Assembly (NCBI RefSeq): GCF_019968905.1
Contig: NZ_CP079946.1
Location: 8,467,356 to 8,531,355 of the forward strand
Length of the DNA stretch: 64,000 nt
DNA from: Corallococcus sp. EGB
Lineage (GTDB): Bacteria; Myxococcota; Myxococcia; Myxococcales; Myxococcaceae
Direction of reading: 5' to 3'
How positions within the stretch are numbered: position 1 is the stretch's first letter; the number at the start of each line of letters is the position of its first letter. Positions 54,203 to 62,179 of the stretch are shown in pieces. Below the pieces are notes generated by a model. It saw only the letters and a list, made by a program, of their open reading frames with translations. It had not been told where the DNA came from and made no database searches. Made by a program: the position numbers and the translations under genes.

Positions 54203-54578
54203 GGGCCGAGTGTCCCCGGCACACGGCGATGGAACAAGGGCCGTGGGTGCAGAACCGCATGGCATCCAGGGCGGCCACCATCCTGCCGACGTCGCAGGCG
54301 TAGAAGCCGGCCGAGTCCAGGTTGTTGATCTCCCCGTCGTACAGCCCGTCCTCGTGCATGAAGACGTCCAGTGCGCACGCGCGGTCCAGGCCCCACGTCT
54401 CCGCCATGCGCTGCACGAGGGGCTGGACCTCCGGCTCCACCTGGGACGAGGCCACCCCCGGCTGCTGCGGCACGTCCGCGAAGCGGTGCACCGTGGCGTC
54501 GGCGTTCAGCAGGTGCGCGCCCAGGTGCTTCCGCCAGACGCGGAAGTCGAACTGATCATCGAGGAAGGCGCCGGGGGT
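54084..54578 (-). pseudogene. Fragment resembling the end of an ATP-grasp (DUF4343-like) protein
   Basis: A frame open across this stretch encodes GAFLDDQFDFRVWRKHLGAH, LLNADATVHRFADVPQ and then, with no start codon in a good position, GLDRACALDVFMHEDGLYDGEINNLDSAGFYACDVGRMVAALD. The second part matches the C-terminal 'ALDV...EiN....GfY.cD' pattern of ATP-grasp DUF4343 domains. Upstream, the only ATG-led piece (MHGVVQLDP) is in another frame. The downstream end runs through the start of the next gene. A frameshifted, shortened gene is the best reading; a real gene with a non-standard start is the alternative. Confidence 0.5.
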
Positions 54579-54653
54579 CCAGCTGGACGACCCCGTGCAT
54601 GCGCGACTCCGTGGACGATGGCCGCCGCGCGGACGTGGTCACGCGGAGGGGGC

Positions 54654-55775
54654 TCACGTCACCACGGCGGCGAGGATGCGCTCGAAGAGCCAGGGGGCGC
54701 GGCCCAGGAGGCGCACCACGGGCCTGCGCAGTCGCGGGCGGCGCGCGAGCATCAGCAGGCCTTGCGTGGTCCACGCGTACTTGCGGAACACCTGCTGGAA
54801 GGTGCGCTCGTAGGGCAGCAGCGTGTCGTGGCCCGCGCCCTTCGTCAGGGCATCGGGGAGCAGCGCGCCCAGGGACTCCGCGCAGGCGAAGGCGAGCGTG
54901 AGCCCTTCACCTGTCAGCGCGTCCACGTAGCCCGCGGCGTCGCCCACCAGGGCGAAGCGATCCGCGATGCGTGTGCGGGCCACGCGTGCCAGGGGACCGG
55001 CGCCTCGCGGATGCGAGTCCGGCTCCGCGCCATTGAGCTTCTCCGCCAGCCGAGGGAAGCGTTCCAACATCGCGTCGAAGCTCACGCGGCCCGACACGGT
55101 GCCGTCCTCCCAGAGGAACGCGATGCCCACGCGCTGTGCTCCCGCCGGCGTCACGTAGGCCTCGACGCCGGAGGCGAAGTGCACCTCGACGTAGGGCGTC
55201 CAGGGCACTCGCCGGAAGTGCCGGCGCAGCCCGTATCGCCCGGGCGCGTCCCGCTCCACCTCCAGACCTTCGGCCCGGCGCAGCGGGGAGTTCAAGCCGT
55301 CCGCCGCGACCAGGAAGCGCGCGGACACGCGGCCCACGGGCGTCTCCAGCGTCACCCCATCCGGCGTGCGCACGTGCGAGACGACATGCGTGTGCTCGCG
55401 CAGGTCCACGCCCACCTCGCGCGCTCGGGTCGCCAGCGCATGGGACAGGGCGAGCCTGCGGACGCCGAGCCCACCGGGCGCGGGCAGCTTCCCTTCCGCC
55501 GTGCTGCCGTCCTCCTGCACATAGCGGATGCCCACGAAGGGCGAGCTGTCGCTCCGGTCCAGGTGCGTGAGCGCGCCCAGCCGCTCCAGCGCCGCGAGGC
55601 CCGAGGGCATCAGACCTTCACCGCACGCCTTGTCCACGGGTGTGGACGCGCGCTCCACCACCACCGTGTCCAGCCCGCGCCGCGCCGCCGTGATGGCCAC
55701 CGCGAGCCCCGCCGGGCCTCCTCCCACCACGACCACGTCGTGTGGCTTCACGAGTCCTGCCACATCACGAGTCAT
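54654..55775 (-). CDS. FAD-dependent oxidoreductase of the type III PKS operon
   Basis: A 373-residue flavoprotein of the geranylgeranyl-reductase/phenol-hydroxylase-like family. Residues 14-23 are the FAD GxGxxG motif (VVVVGGGPAG); GEGLMPSGL and ARFLVAADGLNSPLRR follow, and LVGDAAGYVDALTGEGL (about residue 275) is the second FAD motif. In the Streptomyces srs locus a flavoprotein (SrsC) hydroxylates the alkylresorcinol ring; the same placement here suggests ring hydroxylation to a quinol/quinone or a related redox step. The ATG overlaps the end of the acyl-AMP ligase gene. It is the last gene of the operon. Confidence 0.85.
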   Translation of the reverse strand: MTRDVAGLVKPHDVVVVGGGPAGLAVAITAARRGLDTVVVERASTPVDKACGEGLMPSGLAALERLGALTHLDRSDSSPFVGIRYVQEDGSTAEGKLPAPGGLGVRRLALSHALATRAREVGVDLREHTHVVSHVRTPDGVTLETPVGRVSARFLVAADGLNSPLRRAEGLEVERDAPGRYGLRRHFRRVPWTPYVEVHFASGVEAYVTPAGAQRVGIAFLWEDGTVSGRVSFDAMLERFPRLAEKLNGAEPDSHPRGAGPLARVARTRIADRFALVGDAAGYVDALTGEGLTLAFACAESLGALLPDALTKGAGHDTLLPYERTFQQVFRKYAWTTQGLLMLARRPRLRRPVVRLLGRAPWLFERILAAVVT

Positions 55776-57522
55776 GCTCCGAGCGCACCATCGCCAGCGC
55801 GCTCTTCGCCATCTCCACCGCGAGCCCCACCGCGCCCACCTTCTTCGGCGCGGTCAGCTCTCCAGCCAGATAGCGCTTCAACGCCTCGCTCCGTCGCAGC
55901 TTGCCGCTGGACGTGCGCGGCAGCGTCCCCGGCTCCAACAGCTTCACCGTGTGCGGCTGCACGCCCGTGGCATCCACCACCGCCGCGCGGATGTCCGCCT
56001 CCACCGAGGCCACGTCCGCGCCTCGCTCCGCGCGCTCGGCCAGGATGAGCAGCGCTTCGTCCTCGCTGCCTTCGGGCGTGAAGCCCAGCGCCACCGCGCA
56101 GCCCGTGCGCACGCCGTCCACCTTGAGCAGCGGATCCTCGAAGGACTGCGGCGCGTGGTTCGCCCCACGGATGATGACCAGGTCCTTCGCGCGGCCCGTC
56201 AGGTACAGCTCTCCGTCCGCGCTGAAGCCCAGGTCGCCCGTGTCCAGCCACCCCTCCCCCACCAGCGCCCGCGCCGTGGCCTCCGCGTCCTCGAAGTAGC
56301 CGCGCATCACCGACGGCCCCCTCGCGAACACGCGGCCCACCTGGCGCTCCGGCAGCTCCGCGCCGTCCTCGCCGCGCACCTGCACCTCGAAGCCCGCCAC
56401 CGGCGCGCCCACGCTCACCAGCGTCCGCTTCCCGTCGCGCGCCTGCCCCTCACGCGCCAGCGCATCCGGATCCACGCCCAGCTCGCGCGGGCCACGGCCG
56501 CCAGGAGGGAACGTCACCGCCAGCGACGCCTCCGACAGGCCGTACACCGGCCGCAGCGCCCTCGCGGAGAAGCCCCACTTCTCGAAGCGCTCCGCGAAGC
56601 GGCGCAGCGTCTCCGCGGACACCGGCTCCGCGCCGTTGAGCGCGTGCAGCCACCCGGACAAGTCCACGCCCTGGAGGTCCGCGTCCTTCACCCGCTTCAG
56701 GCACAACCCATACGCGAAGTTCGGCGCGGGAGACACGAAGCCCCGGTGCCGCGACAGCGCGCGCAGCCACAGCGCGGGCTTCACCAGGAACGTCTCCGGC
56801 GCAATCAGCACCAGGCTGCCCGGGTAGTACAGCGCCGCGAGCACACAGCCGATGAGCCCCATGTCGTGGTACAGCGGCAGCCAGCTCACACCCACCGGCG
56901 TCACGCCTGGGGTCACCGGCATCGCCGCCTCCAGCGCCGCCACCTGCGCCACCAGCGCCCCGTGCGTCAGCGCCACCGGCTTCGGCTCCACCGTGGAGCC
57001 CGAGGAGAACTGGATGAGCCCCAGCGCGTCGGGCCCCACCTCCACCTCCAGGTCCTCGTCGCCGTGCATCACCGCGTCCACGGTGTGGCAGCCCAACCTG
57101 GGCCGCGCCAACGCCATGCTCGGGCCCAGCAGCAGCCGCACGCGCGTGTCCGTCAGCACCACCGCCGCGCCCGTCAGCTGGAGCATCCGCCCCGTCGAGC
57201 GGTGGTATTCGTCCAACCGCCCCAGCCGCACCGGCGGATACAGCGGCACCGGCACCGCGCCCGCCAGGAGCGCGCCGAAGTACGCGTCCATGAACGCGGG
57301 CGACGTGGGTAACAGCAGCGCCACCCGGTCCCCCGGACGCACGCCCAGCCGCGCCAGCCCTCCCGCCGCGCGCTTCGCCCGGCGGTAGACCTGGGACCAC
57401 GGCAGGGACGTCTCGTGCTCGGAGGCGTCCACGAACACCAGCCCCAGCGACGTGTGCGACGTCGCCTTCAACATCGCGTTCACCGTGGCGTGCTTCAGCG
57501 CCGGCAGCGGCGGCCCCTTCAC
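55765..57522 (-). CDS. Fatty acyl-AMP ligase (FAAL-like)
   Basis: A 585-residue adenylate-forming enzyme with the motifs LIQFSSGSTVEPKPVALTH (P-loop, A3), GVSWLPLYHDMGLIG and FVSPAPNFAYGLCLKRV (FAAL-typical), RPVYGLSEASLAVTFPP (A5), GWLDTGDLGF (A7) and VIIRGANHAPQSFED (A8). The fatty acyl-AMP ligase subgroup activates free fatty acids and loads them on carrier proteins instead of CoA. In this operon the ACP gene directly upstream (GTGA overlap) is the expected acceptor, so the two would feed a fatty acyl starter to the type III PKS. Confidence 0.88.
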   Translation of the reverse strand: MKGPPLPALKHATVNAMLKATSHTSLGLVFVDASEHETSLPWSQVYRRAKRAAGGLARLGVRPGDRVALLLPTSPAFMDAYFGALLAGAVPVPLYPPVRLGRLDEYHRSTGRMLQLTGAAVVLTDTRVRLLLGPSMALARPRLGCHTVDAVMHGDEDLEVEVGPDALGLIQFSSGSTVEPKPVALTHGALVAQVAALEAAMPVTPGVTPVGVSWLPLYHDMGLIGCVLAALYYPGSLVLIAPETFLVKPALWLRALSRHRGFVSPAPNFAYGLCLKRVKDADLQGVDLSGWLHALNGAEPVSAETLRRFAERFEKWGFSARALRPVYGLSEASLAVTFPPGGRGPRELGVDPDALAREGQARDGKRTLVSVGAPVAGFEVQVRGEDGAELPERQVGRVFARGPSVMRGYFEDAEATARALVGEGWLDTGDLGFSADGELYLTGRAKDLVIIRGANHAPQSFEDPLLKVDGVRTGCAVALGFTPEGSEDEALLILAERAERGADVASVEADIRAAVVDATGVQPHTVKLLEPGTLPRTSSGKLRRSEALKRYLAGELTAPKKVGAVGLAVEMAKSALAMVRSEHDS

Positions 57523-57794
57523 GGGTGCGCCCCCACGTCCGGCTTCGCGGCCCCGACCCGCGCCGCCACCAGCCGCGCCAGGTCCTCCACCGTGCGCACG
57601 CCCTGCGCGTCCTCCTCCGACAAGAGCACCCGGAAGCGGTTCTCCAGTCCCACCGCCAGCACCGTCAGCCCCAGGCTGTCCAGGTGCAGGTCGCGCAGGA
57701 GGTCATGCGTGGGCACCACCTCGCCCTCGAACTCCAACTCCTCCCGGACGATGCGGCGGATCTCCGCCATCGCCTCCCTCTCGACGTCAGCCAC
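57519..57794 (-). CDS. Acyl carrier protein
   Basis: A 91-residue acyl carrier protein. The phosphopantetheine site is Ser40 in LLRDLHLDSLGLTVLAVGLE, the standard DSL motif; flanking helices (VEREAMAEIRRIVREEL, GVRTVEDLARLVAARVG) complete the four-helix fold. It starts with GTG overlapping the ICMT-like gene, and its stop overlaps the acyl-AMP ligase start, so production is tightly coupled to both. It likely carries the fatty acyl group from the ligase to the polyketide synthase. Confidence 0.9.
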   Translation of the reverse strand: MADVEREAMAEIRRIVREELEFEGEVVPTHDLLRDLHLDSLGLTVLAVGLENRFRVLLSEEDAQGVRTVEDLARLVAARVGAAKPDVGAHP

Positions 57795-58362
57795 GGCGAA
57801 CCTCCGGAATGAAGCGGGGGCGGTGGGCGAAGGCCTCGGAGTACATCGCCCCGAGCGCCGCCTCCTCCGCGCGGATGCGCACGCAGAGCAGCGCCGCGTT
57901 GCCCACCGTGAAGACCACCGCCGTCACCCACGCCCCGTGGATGAGCGGCACGCACAACAGCTCCAGCACCACCGCCACGTAGTTCGGATGCCGCAGGAAC
58001 CGGTACGGCCCGCCCGTCACCGGCGCCAGCCCCGGCACCACGATGATGCGCGAGTTCCACCGGTCTCCCAGCGTCCCGATGGCCCAGTACCTCAAGCCCT
58101 GCGCCACCACCGCGCCCGCCAGCGCCGCCACGCTCCACGCGCCCCAGAAGGGCCGCTGGAGGCCGAACACCTCCGCGACGCACGCGACGAGGAACAGCGT
58201 GTGGAACACGACCATGAACCGGTAGTGCCCCTGCCCGGTCTCCACCCCGCCCCGCGCGAAGGCCCGCGCCGCGTTGCGCTTGGAGAGCACCAGCTCCAGC
58301 AGCCGCTCCGCGACGAGCAGCGCCATGAAGCCCGCGAACAGCGTCTGCGTGCCGGTCACCAT
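57787..58362 (-). CDS. Isoprenylcysteine carboxyl methyltransferase-type membrane protein
   Basis: A 191-residue membrane protein with about four helices. The C-terminal part has the ICMT/PEMT-type motif: GDRWNSRIIVVPGLAPVTGGPYRFLRHPNYVAVVLELL (SAM-contacting R-H-P-x-Y), then a helix and LCVRIRAEEAALGAMYSEAF. In phenolic lipid loci (srsB) a methyltransferase of this family O-methylates the resorcinol ring. The ATG overlaps the PKS stop by 7 bases. It may work at the membrane on the hydrophobic product. Confidence 0.85.
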   Translation of the reverse strand: MVTGTQTLFAGFMALLVAERLLELVLSKRNAARAFARGGVETGQGHYRFMVVFHTLFLVACVAEVFGLQRPFWGAWSVAALAGAVVAQGLRYWAIGTLGDRWNSRIIVVPGLAPVTGGPYRFLRHPNYVAVVLELLCVPLIHGAWVTAVVFTVGNAALLCVRIRAEEAALGAMYSEAFAHRPRFIPEVRRG

Positions 58363-59453
58363 CGCACCAGCACCATCTCCGCGCAGAAGCCCGGACCCAT
58401 GGCCATCACCACGCCCCAGTCGCCCGGTTGCGCGTCCGCCTCCTCCAGCGTCTCGCCCAGCACGAAGAGCACGGACGCGCTGGACAGGTTGCCCACCTGC
58501 TTGAGCGACCTCCACGAGCGCTCCAGCGCGCCCGCCTCCAATTCCAGCGCGGACTCGAAGCCCTCCAGCACCTTGGGGCCGCCGGTGTGCGCCACCCAGT
58601 GCCGCACGTCCTCGCGGGTCAGCCCGTGCTCCTTGAGGAAGCCGTCCACGTTGCCGCGGATGTGCTCCTTCACCAGCTGCGGCACCTTGGCGGACAGCAC
58701 GACCTTGAAGCCCGTGTCCACCACGTCCCAGCCCATCACCCGTTCGGTGTCCGGATAGAACACCGACCGCGAGCCCACGACGCGCGGGCCCCGCGCGGCT
58801 CCGGAGCCCGGGGCCTCCGCGCCCCGCAGCACCACGCACGCCGCGCCGTCCCCGAAGAGGCCGGAGGCGATGATGTTGGGAATGGACAGGTCCTCGCGCT
58901 GGAGGGTGAGCGAGCACAGCTCCGTGGCGATGAGCAGCGCCGTCTGCCTCGGGAACGCGCGCAGGTAGTCCGACGCGCGCGCCAGGCCCGCCGCGCCCGC
59001 CACGCAGCCCAGGCCGAAGATGGGCGTGCGCTTCACGTCGTCACGCAAGCCCATCCGGTTGACCAGCCGCGCGTCCACGCTGGGCGTGGCGATGCCCGTC
59101 ACCGTGACGAAGAAGACGTGGTCCACGTCCTTCGGGCCGAGCCCCGCGCGCGACAGCGCCTCCCTCGCCACCTGCTCCGACAGCTCCGTGGCCACGCGGA
59201 TCCACGCGTCGTTGCGCTGCTGGAACGTGGCGAGCGCCGGGTACGCCTCCAGGGGCAGTGCCAGGTGCCGGCCGCCCACCTGCACGTTGCGGTGCAGGTC
59301 CTCCAGCCGCTCCAGGTTGAAGTGCTTCGTGGCCCACAGGCCGCGAAGCGCCGCGATGAGCTCTTCCTGGCTGGCGTAGTGCGGCGGGAGCGCACGCCCC
59401 ACCGCGCTCAGGGATGGGGATGGCGCGGCGTCGTGACGGGTCGTGCTGGGCAT
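58356..59453 (-). CDS. Type III polyketide synthase (alkylresorcinol/alkylpyrone-type)
   Basis: A 365-residue chalcone/stilbene synthase-fold enzyme with the full catalytic triad: Cys150 (PIFGLGCVAGAAGL), His289 (VAHTGGPKVLEGF) and Asn322 (GNLSSASVLFVL). GFGDGAACVVL-like motif reads GLFGDGAACVVL (about residue 199). Bacterial members condense fatty acyl starters with malonyl units into alkylresorcinols or alkylpyrones. It is first in a five-gene operon with an ICMT-type methyltransferase, an acyl carrier protein, a fatty acyl-AMP ligase and a flavoprotein, all overlapping, so starter supply and tailoring are co-produced. Confidence 0.92.
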   Translation of the reverse strand: MPSTTRHDAAPSPSLSAVGRALPPHYASQEELIAALRGLWATKHFNLERLEDLHRNVQVGGRHLALPLEAYPALATFQQRNDAWIRVATELSEQVAREALSRAGLGPKDVDHVFFVTVTGIATPSVDARLVNRMGLRDDVKRTPIFGLGCVAGAAGLARASDYLRAFPRQTALLIATELCSLTLQREDLSIPNIIASGLFGDGAACVVLRGAEAPGSGAARGPRVVGSRSVFYPDTERVMGWDVVDTGFKVVLSAKVPQLVKEHIRGNVDGFLKEHGLTREDVRHWVAHTGGPKVLEGFESALELEAGALERSWRSLKQVGNLSSASVLFVLGETLEEADAQPGDWGVVMAMGPGFCAEMVLVRW

Positions 59454-59599
59454 GAAGTCCTGGAGGGTCCCACGCGGGGATTCGAGTCCCCAGGCTTAAT
59501 CAGCGGCAGGGCGGGATGCGATGGCCTATCGACCGGGCTGCATCCCCCTGAACCCCACCGGAGCCCCACACTGTTGCACACGCGACGCCCCGCGCGGGG

Positions 59600-59957
59600 C
59601 TACCGGCAGCGCCCTGTCACGTTGTCGCAGCGCCCTTCGACGCAGGGGTAGAGCCACCAGGGATGGCCCCCGCCGGCGGTGGGGAAGCCGCGGCGCCGGG
59701 CCCAGGGGGACTCCACGTCGAAGCAGAACCCGCCCGACGAGCGGGGCGGGCTCGATGCACAGGTCGCAGGAGCCGGTGTAGACCGGGCCGGGGTCACCCC
59801 CCTGGCCCTTGGCGTGGCACCGCACGCCGTCCGGCTGACACTCCTGGGGGATGGAGGCATCCGGGCTGACGGACGTGCATGGCAGGCCGGCCTCACAGAC
59901 GCCCGGGTTGCAGGGCCGCGGATGCGCCGCGCACGTTCCTGGCGGCTCCCGTCACGA
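59600..59957 (-). pseudogene. Frameshifted remnant of a Cys-rich exported protein
   Basis: One frame (from about 59957) reads PGTCAAHPRPCNPGVCEAGL, PCTSVSPDASIPQECQPDGV, RCHAKGQGGDPGPVYTGSC and DLCIEPAP. A different frame then continues with SSGGFCFDVESPWARRRGFP, TAGGGHPWWLYPCVEGRCDN and VTGRCR before a stop. Joined at about 59745 they give one Cys-rich protein (about 14 Cys) in the style of myxobacterial secreted domains. No signal peptide or start remains upstream, where the first frame meets a TGA. It lies between the PKS operon and a divergent lipoprotein gene. Confidence 0.55.
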
Positions 59958-60005
59958 CTCGGCTACGGTCGCGCGGCGGCGGCCGGGCCGTGCAGGGGAA
60001 TCCAC

Positions 60006-61271
60006 ATGACTCGCTTTTTCGTGGGCTGGGGCACCGCCGTGCTGTGCGCCGTCCTCGCATCGGGCTGCGCACAAGAGGAGGGGTTCGAGGTCTCGGGCCA
60101 GGTGCTGTCGGCGCGGGGGCCCGTCCCCGCCGCCGTGGTGACGCTCGGCGCAGGCATCCTGACGCGGACGGATGAGACGGGCCGCTTCACCCTGAGCAGG
60201 GTGAAGCCCGGCGCGCACACGCTCCACCTCCGCTTCGAAGAGGACGGCGCCGCCGTGGAGGACCAACGCGACGTCAATGTCTCCGGGGACGTGCAGCTCG
60301 AAACCCTCACGCTGCCGGTGCCCGTGGAGCTCACGGCCCAGGAGGGGGCGCGGACGGTGGAGGATACGAAGGTGGTGCTCCAGTGGAGCCGGGCCTTCGC
60401 GCGCGGCTTCCGGGAGTACAAGGTGTACCGCCACACCACGTCCGGCCTGGACGAGTCCACGGGGACGCTCATCCACGTCACCACCGACCGCGAGGACACG
60501 CGCTTCGAGAGCCCCGAGGCGCCTGGAATGAAGTACTTCTACCGGGTCTTCGTGATGAACGACCTGGGGCGGCTGGGTGGCAGCAACATCGCGTCCTTCA
60601 CGCCCCAGGCCTACGTGCCGCCCGCGGCGCTGTCGCTGGGACAGCCGGTGTCCGCGCACGTGTACCGGAGCACGCCCCACGGCTTCTTCCTGGACGCGAC
60701 CGCGCCCGCCTACCGCGTGGAGCACTCGGGCGACATCGAGCTGCGCGTGATGGACGCGTCCCGGCAGGAGCTCTATGTGGAGCAGCCCCGCGCCATCATG
60801 ATGAGCGGACACCCGCTGCTGTTCCTGTCCCGGCGCGCGGAGCGGCTGAACTTCCAGGTGGACCTGCTCGACCTCTACGGCCTGACGCGCGCGCCCTACA
60901 CCCTGAAGGTGAGCGAGCAGAGCCTCGCGGCCCAGGGCACGCTCCTCCCGGGGACCCCACTGTCCACCGAACTCTCCGCGGGCGCCGTGCGGGTGCTCCA
61001 GTTCGACGCCGTGGCCGGGACGCACTACCGGTTCACCACGGAGTCCTCCGCGCGAGGAGCGCCCTCGTCGAACGAGGTGCTCACCTTCGCCTCCGTCTTC
61101 GGGGCGGACGTGGCCGCGCCCTACGTCTGGGACCAGCAGGTGGGCCTGAAGGACTCGCCGACCTCGACGGAGTTCACCGCGACGCGCACCGAGCGGCTGA
61201 CCATCACGGTCGTGGCCGCGTACTGGTGGGACCCGACCACCGTCACCGCGACGGTGGACGTCCTCCCGTAA
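60006..61271 (+). CDS. Lipoprotein with carboxypeptidase-regulatory-like and Fn3-like domains
   Basis: A 421-residue lipoprotein (MTRFFVGWGTAVLCAVLASGC, Cys21). The first mature domain has FEVSGQVLSARGPVPAAVVTLGAG, TDETGRFTLSRVKPGAHTLHLRF, the carboxypeptidase regulatory-like beta-sandwich; the next resembles a fibronectin type III domain (FREYKVYRHTTSG, MKYFYRVFVMNDLGRLGGSN). The last 200 residues are beta-rich and unassigned. It is probably a surface-anchored adhesin or scaffold. Promoter elements are not obvious. Convergent with the SDR gene, 3 bases apart. Confidence 0.85.
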   Translation: MTRFFVGWGTAVLCAVLASGCAQEEGFEVSGQVLSARGPVPAAVVTLGAGILTRTDETGRFTLSRVKPGAHTLHLRFEEDGAAVEDQRDVNVSGDVQLETLTLPVPVELTAQEGARTVEDTKVVLQWSRAFARGFREYKVYRHTTSGLDESTGTLIHVTTDREDTRFESPEAPGMKYFYRVFVMNDLGRLGGSNIASFTPQAYVPPAALSLGQPVSAHVYRSTPHGFFLDATAPAYRVEHSGDIELRVMDASRQELYVEQPRAIMMSGHPLLFLSRRAERLNFQVDLLDLYGLTRAPYTLKVSEQSLAAQGTLLPGTPLSTELSAGAVRVLQFDAVAGTHYRFTTESSARGAPSSNEVLTFASVFGADVAAPYVWDQQVGLKDSPTSTEFTATRTERLTITVVAAYWWDPTTVTATVDVLP

Positions 61272-61274
61272 CGC

Positions 61275-62069
61275 TCAGGCGATGGTGTCCACCACGCCGC
61301 CATCGACGCGCAGCGCGGCGCCGGTGGTGGCGGAGGCCTGGGGCGACGCGACGTAGACAATCATGTTCGCCACCTCCTCCACGCTGGAGGCGCGGCGGAG
61401 GATGGAGCTGGGCCGGTTCGCCCGGATGAAGTCCGCGGCGATGTCCTCATAGGAGCGGCCCGTCTTCTCGTGCTCCTCGCGGACCATCTGGCGGAAGCCG
61501 TCGGACACGGTGGGCCCCGGCAGCACCGAGTTGACCGTGACGCCCGTGCCCGCCATGCGCTTGGCCAGGCCGCGCGCGACGGACAGCTGCGCCGTCTTGG
61601 TGACGCCGTAGTGGATCATCTCCGTCGGGATGTTCAGCGCGGACTCGGAGGAGACGAACACCACGCGGCCCCAGCCCTGCTTCTGCATCCCCGGCAGGTA
61701 CGCGCGCGACAGCCGCACGCCGGACAGGACGTTCGCCTCGAAGAAGCGGCTCCAGTCCTCGTCGGGCACGTCGAAGAAGTCCTTCGGCTGGAAGATGCCC
61801 AGGTTGTTGATGAGGATGTCGCAGTGGGGGTGCGCCGCGACGAGCGCCTTGCAGGCCTCCGCCGTGCCCAGGTCGCCGGCGAAGCCCTTCACCGTCGCGC
61901 CCGGGGCCGCCTCACGCACCGCCGCGATGGCGCGGTCCACCGCCTGCTGCGTGCGGCCGTTGACGATGACCGCGGCGCCCGCCGCCGCCAGCCCCTTCGC
62001 CGCGGCCAGACCGATGCCGGCCGTGGAGCCGGTGACGAGGGCAATCCTTCCAGTGAGTTCGATGCGCAT
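61275..62069 (-). CDS. Short-chain dehydrogenase/reductase
   Basis: A 264-residue SDR. Cofactor motif GSTAGIGLAAAKGL (TGxxxGxG), NNLGIF (NNAG-like), catalytic Ser in VSSESALN and Tyr/Lys in HYGVTKTAQ (YxxxK). The Ala of NNAG is Leu. It ends with the usual VDGGVVD. Acts on an unknown alcohol or ketone with NAD(P)H. It is divergent from a LysR gene across 110 bases; the palindrome at 62163 is the likely control site. Confidence 0.9.
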   Translation of the reverse strand: MRIELTGRIALVTGSTAGIGLAAAKGLAAAGAAVIVNGRTQQAVDRAIAAVREAAPGATVKGFAGDLGTAEACKALVAAHPHCDILINNLGIFQPKDFFDVPDEDWSRFFEANVLSGVRLSRAYLPGMQKQGWGRVVFVSSESALNIPTEMIHYGVTKTAQLSVARGLAKRMAGTGVTVNSVLPGPTVSDGFRQMVREEHEKTGRSYEDIAADFIRANRPSSILRRASSVEEVANMIVYVASPQASATTGAALRVDGGVVDTIA

Positions 62070-62162
62070 GGGGTGTCCCGGGGAAATGAGGAGAACGGCG
62101 CTGGCCCGAGGGTATGCGGTCCGCGAGCCTCCGAAACAATGGCCACGCCGCGCAAACCAGCA

Positions 62163-62177
62163 TTCGATATTTTCGAA
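62163..62177. promoter_or_regulatory. LysR-type operator between SDR and LysR genes
   Basis: TTCGA-TATTT-TCGAA, an inverted repeat containing the T-N11-A LysR box (T62164 to A62176). It ends 3 bases before the proposed LysR ATG and is A/T-rich in GC-rich surroundings. Confidence 0.6.
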
Positions 62178-62179
62178 CA

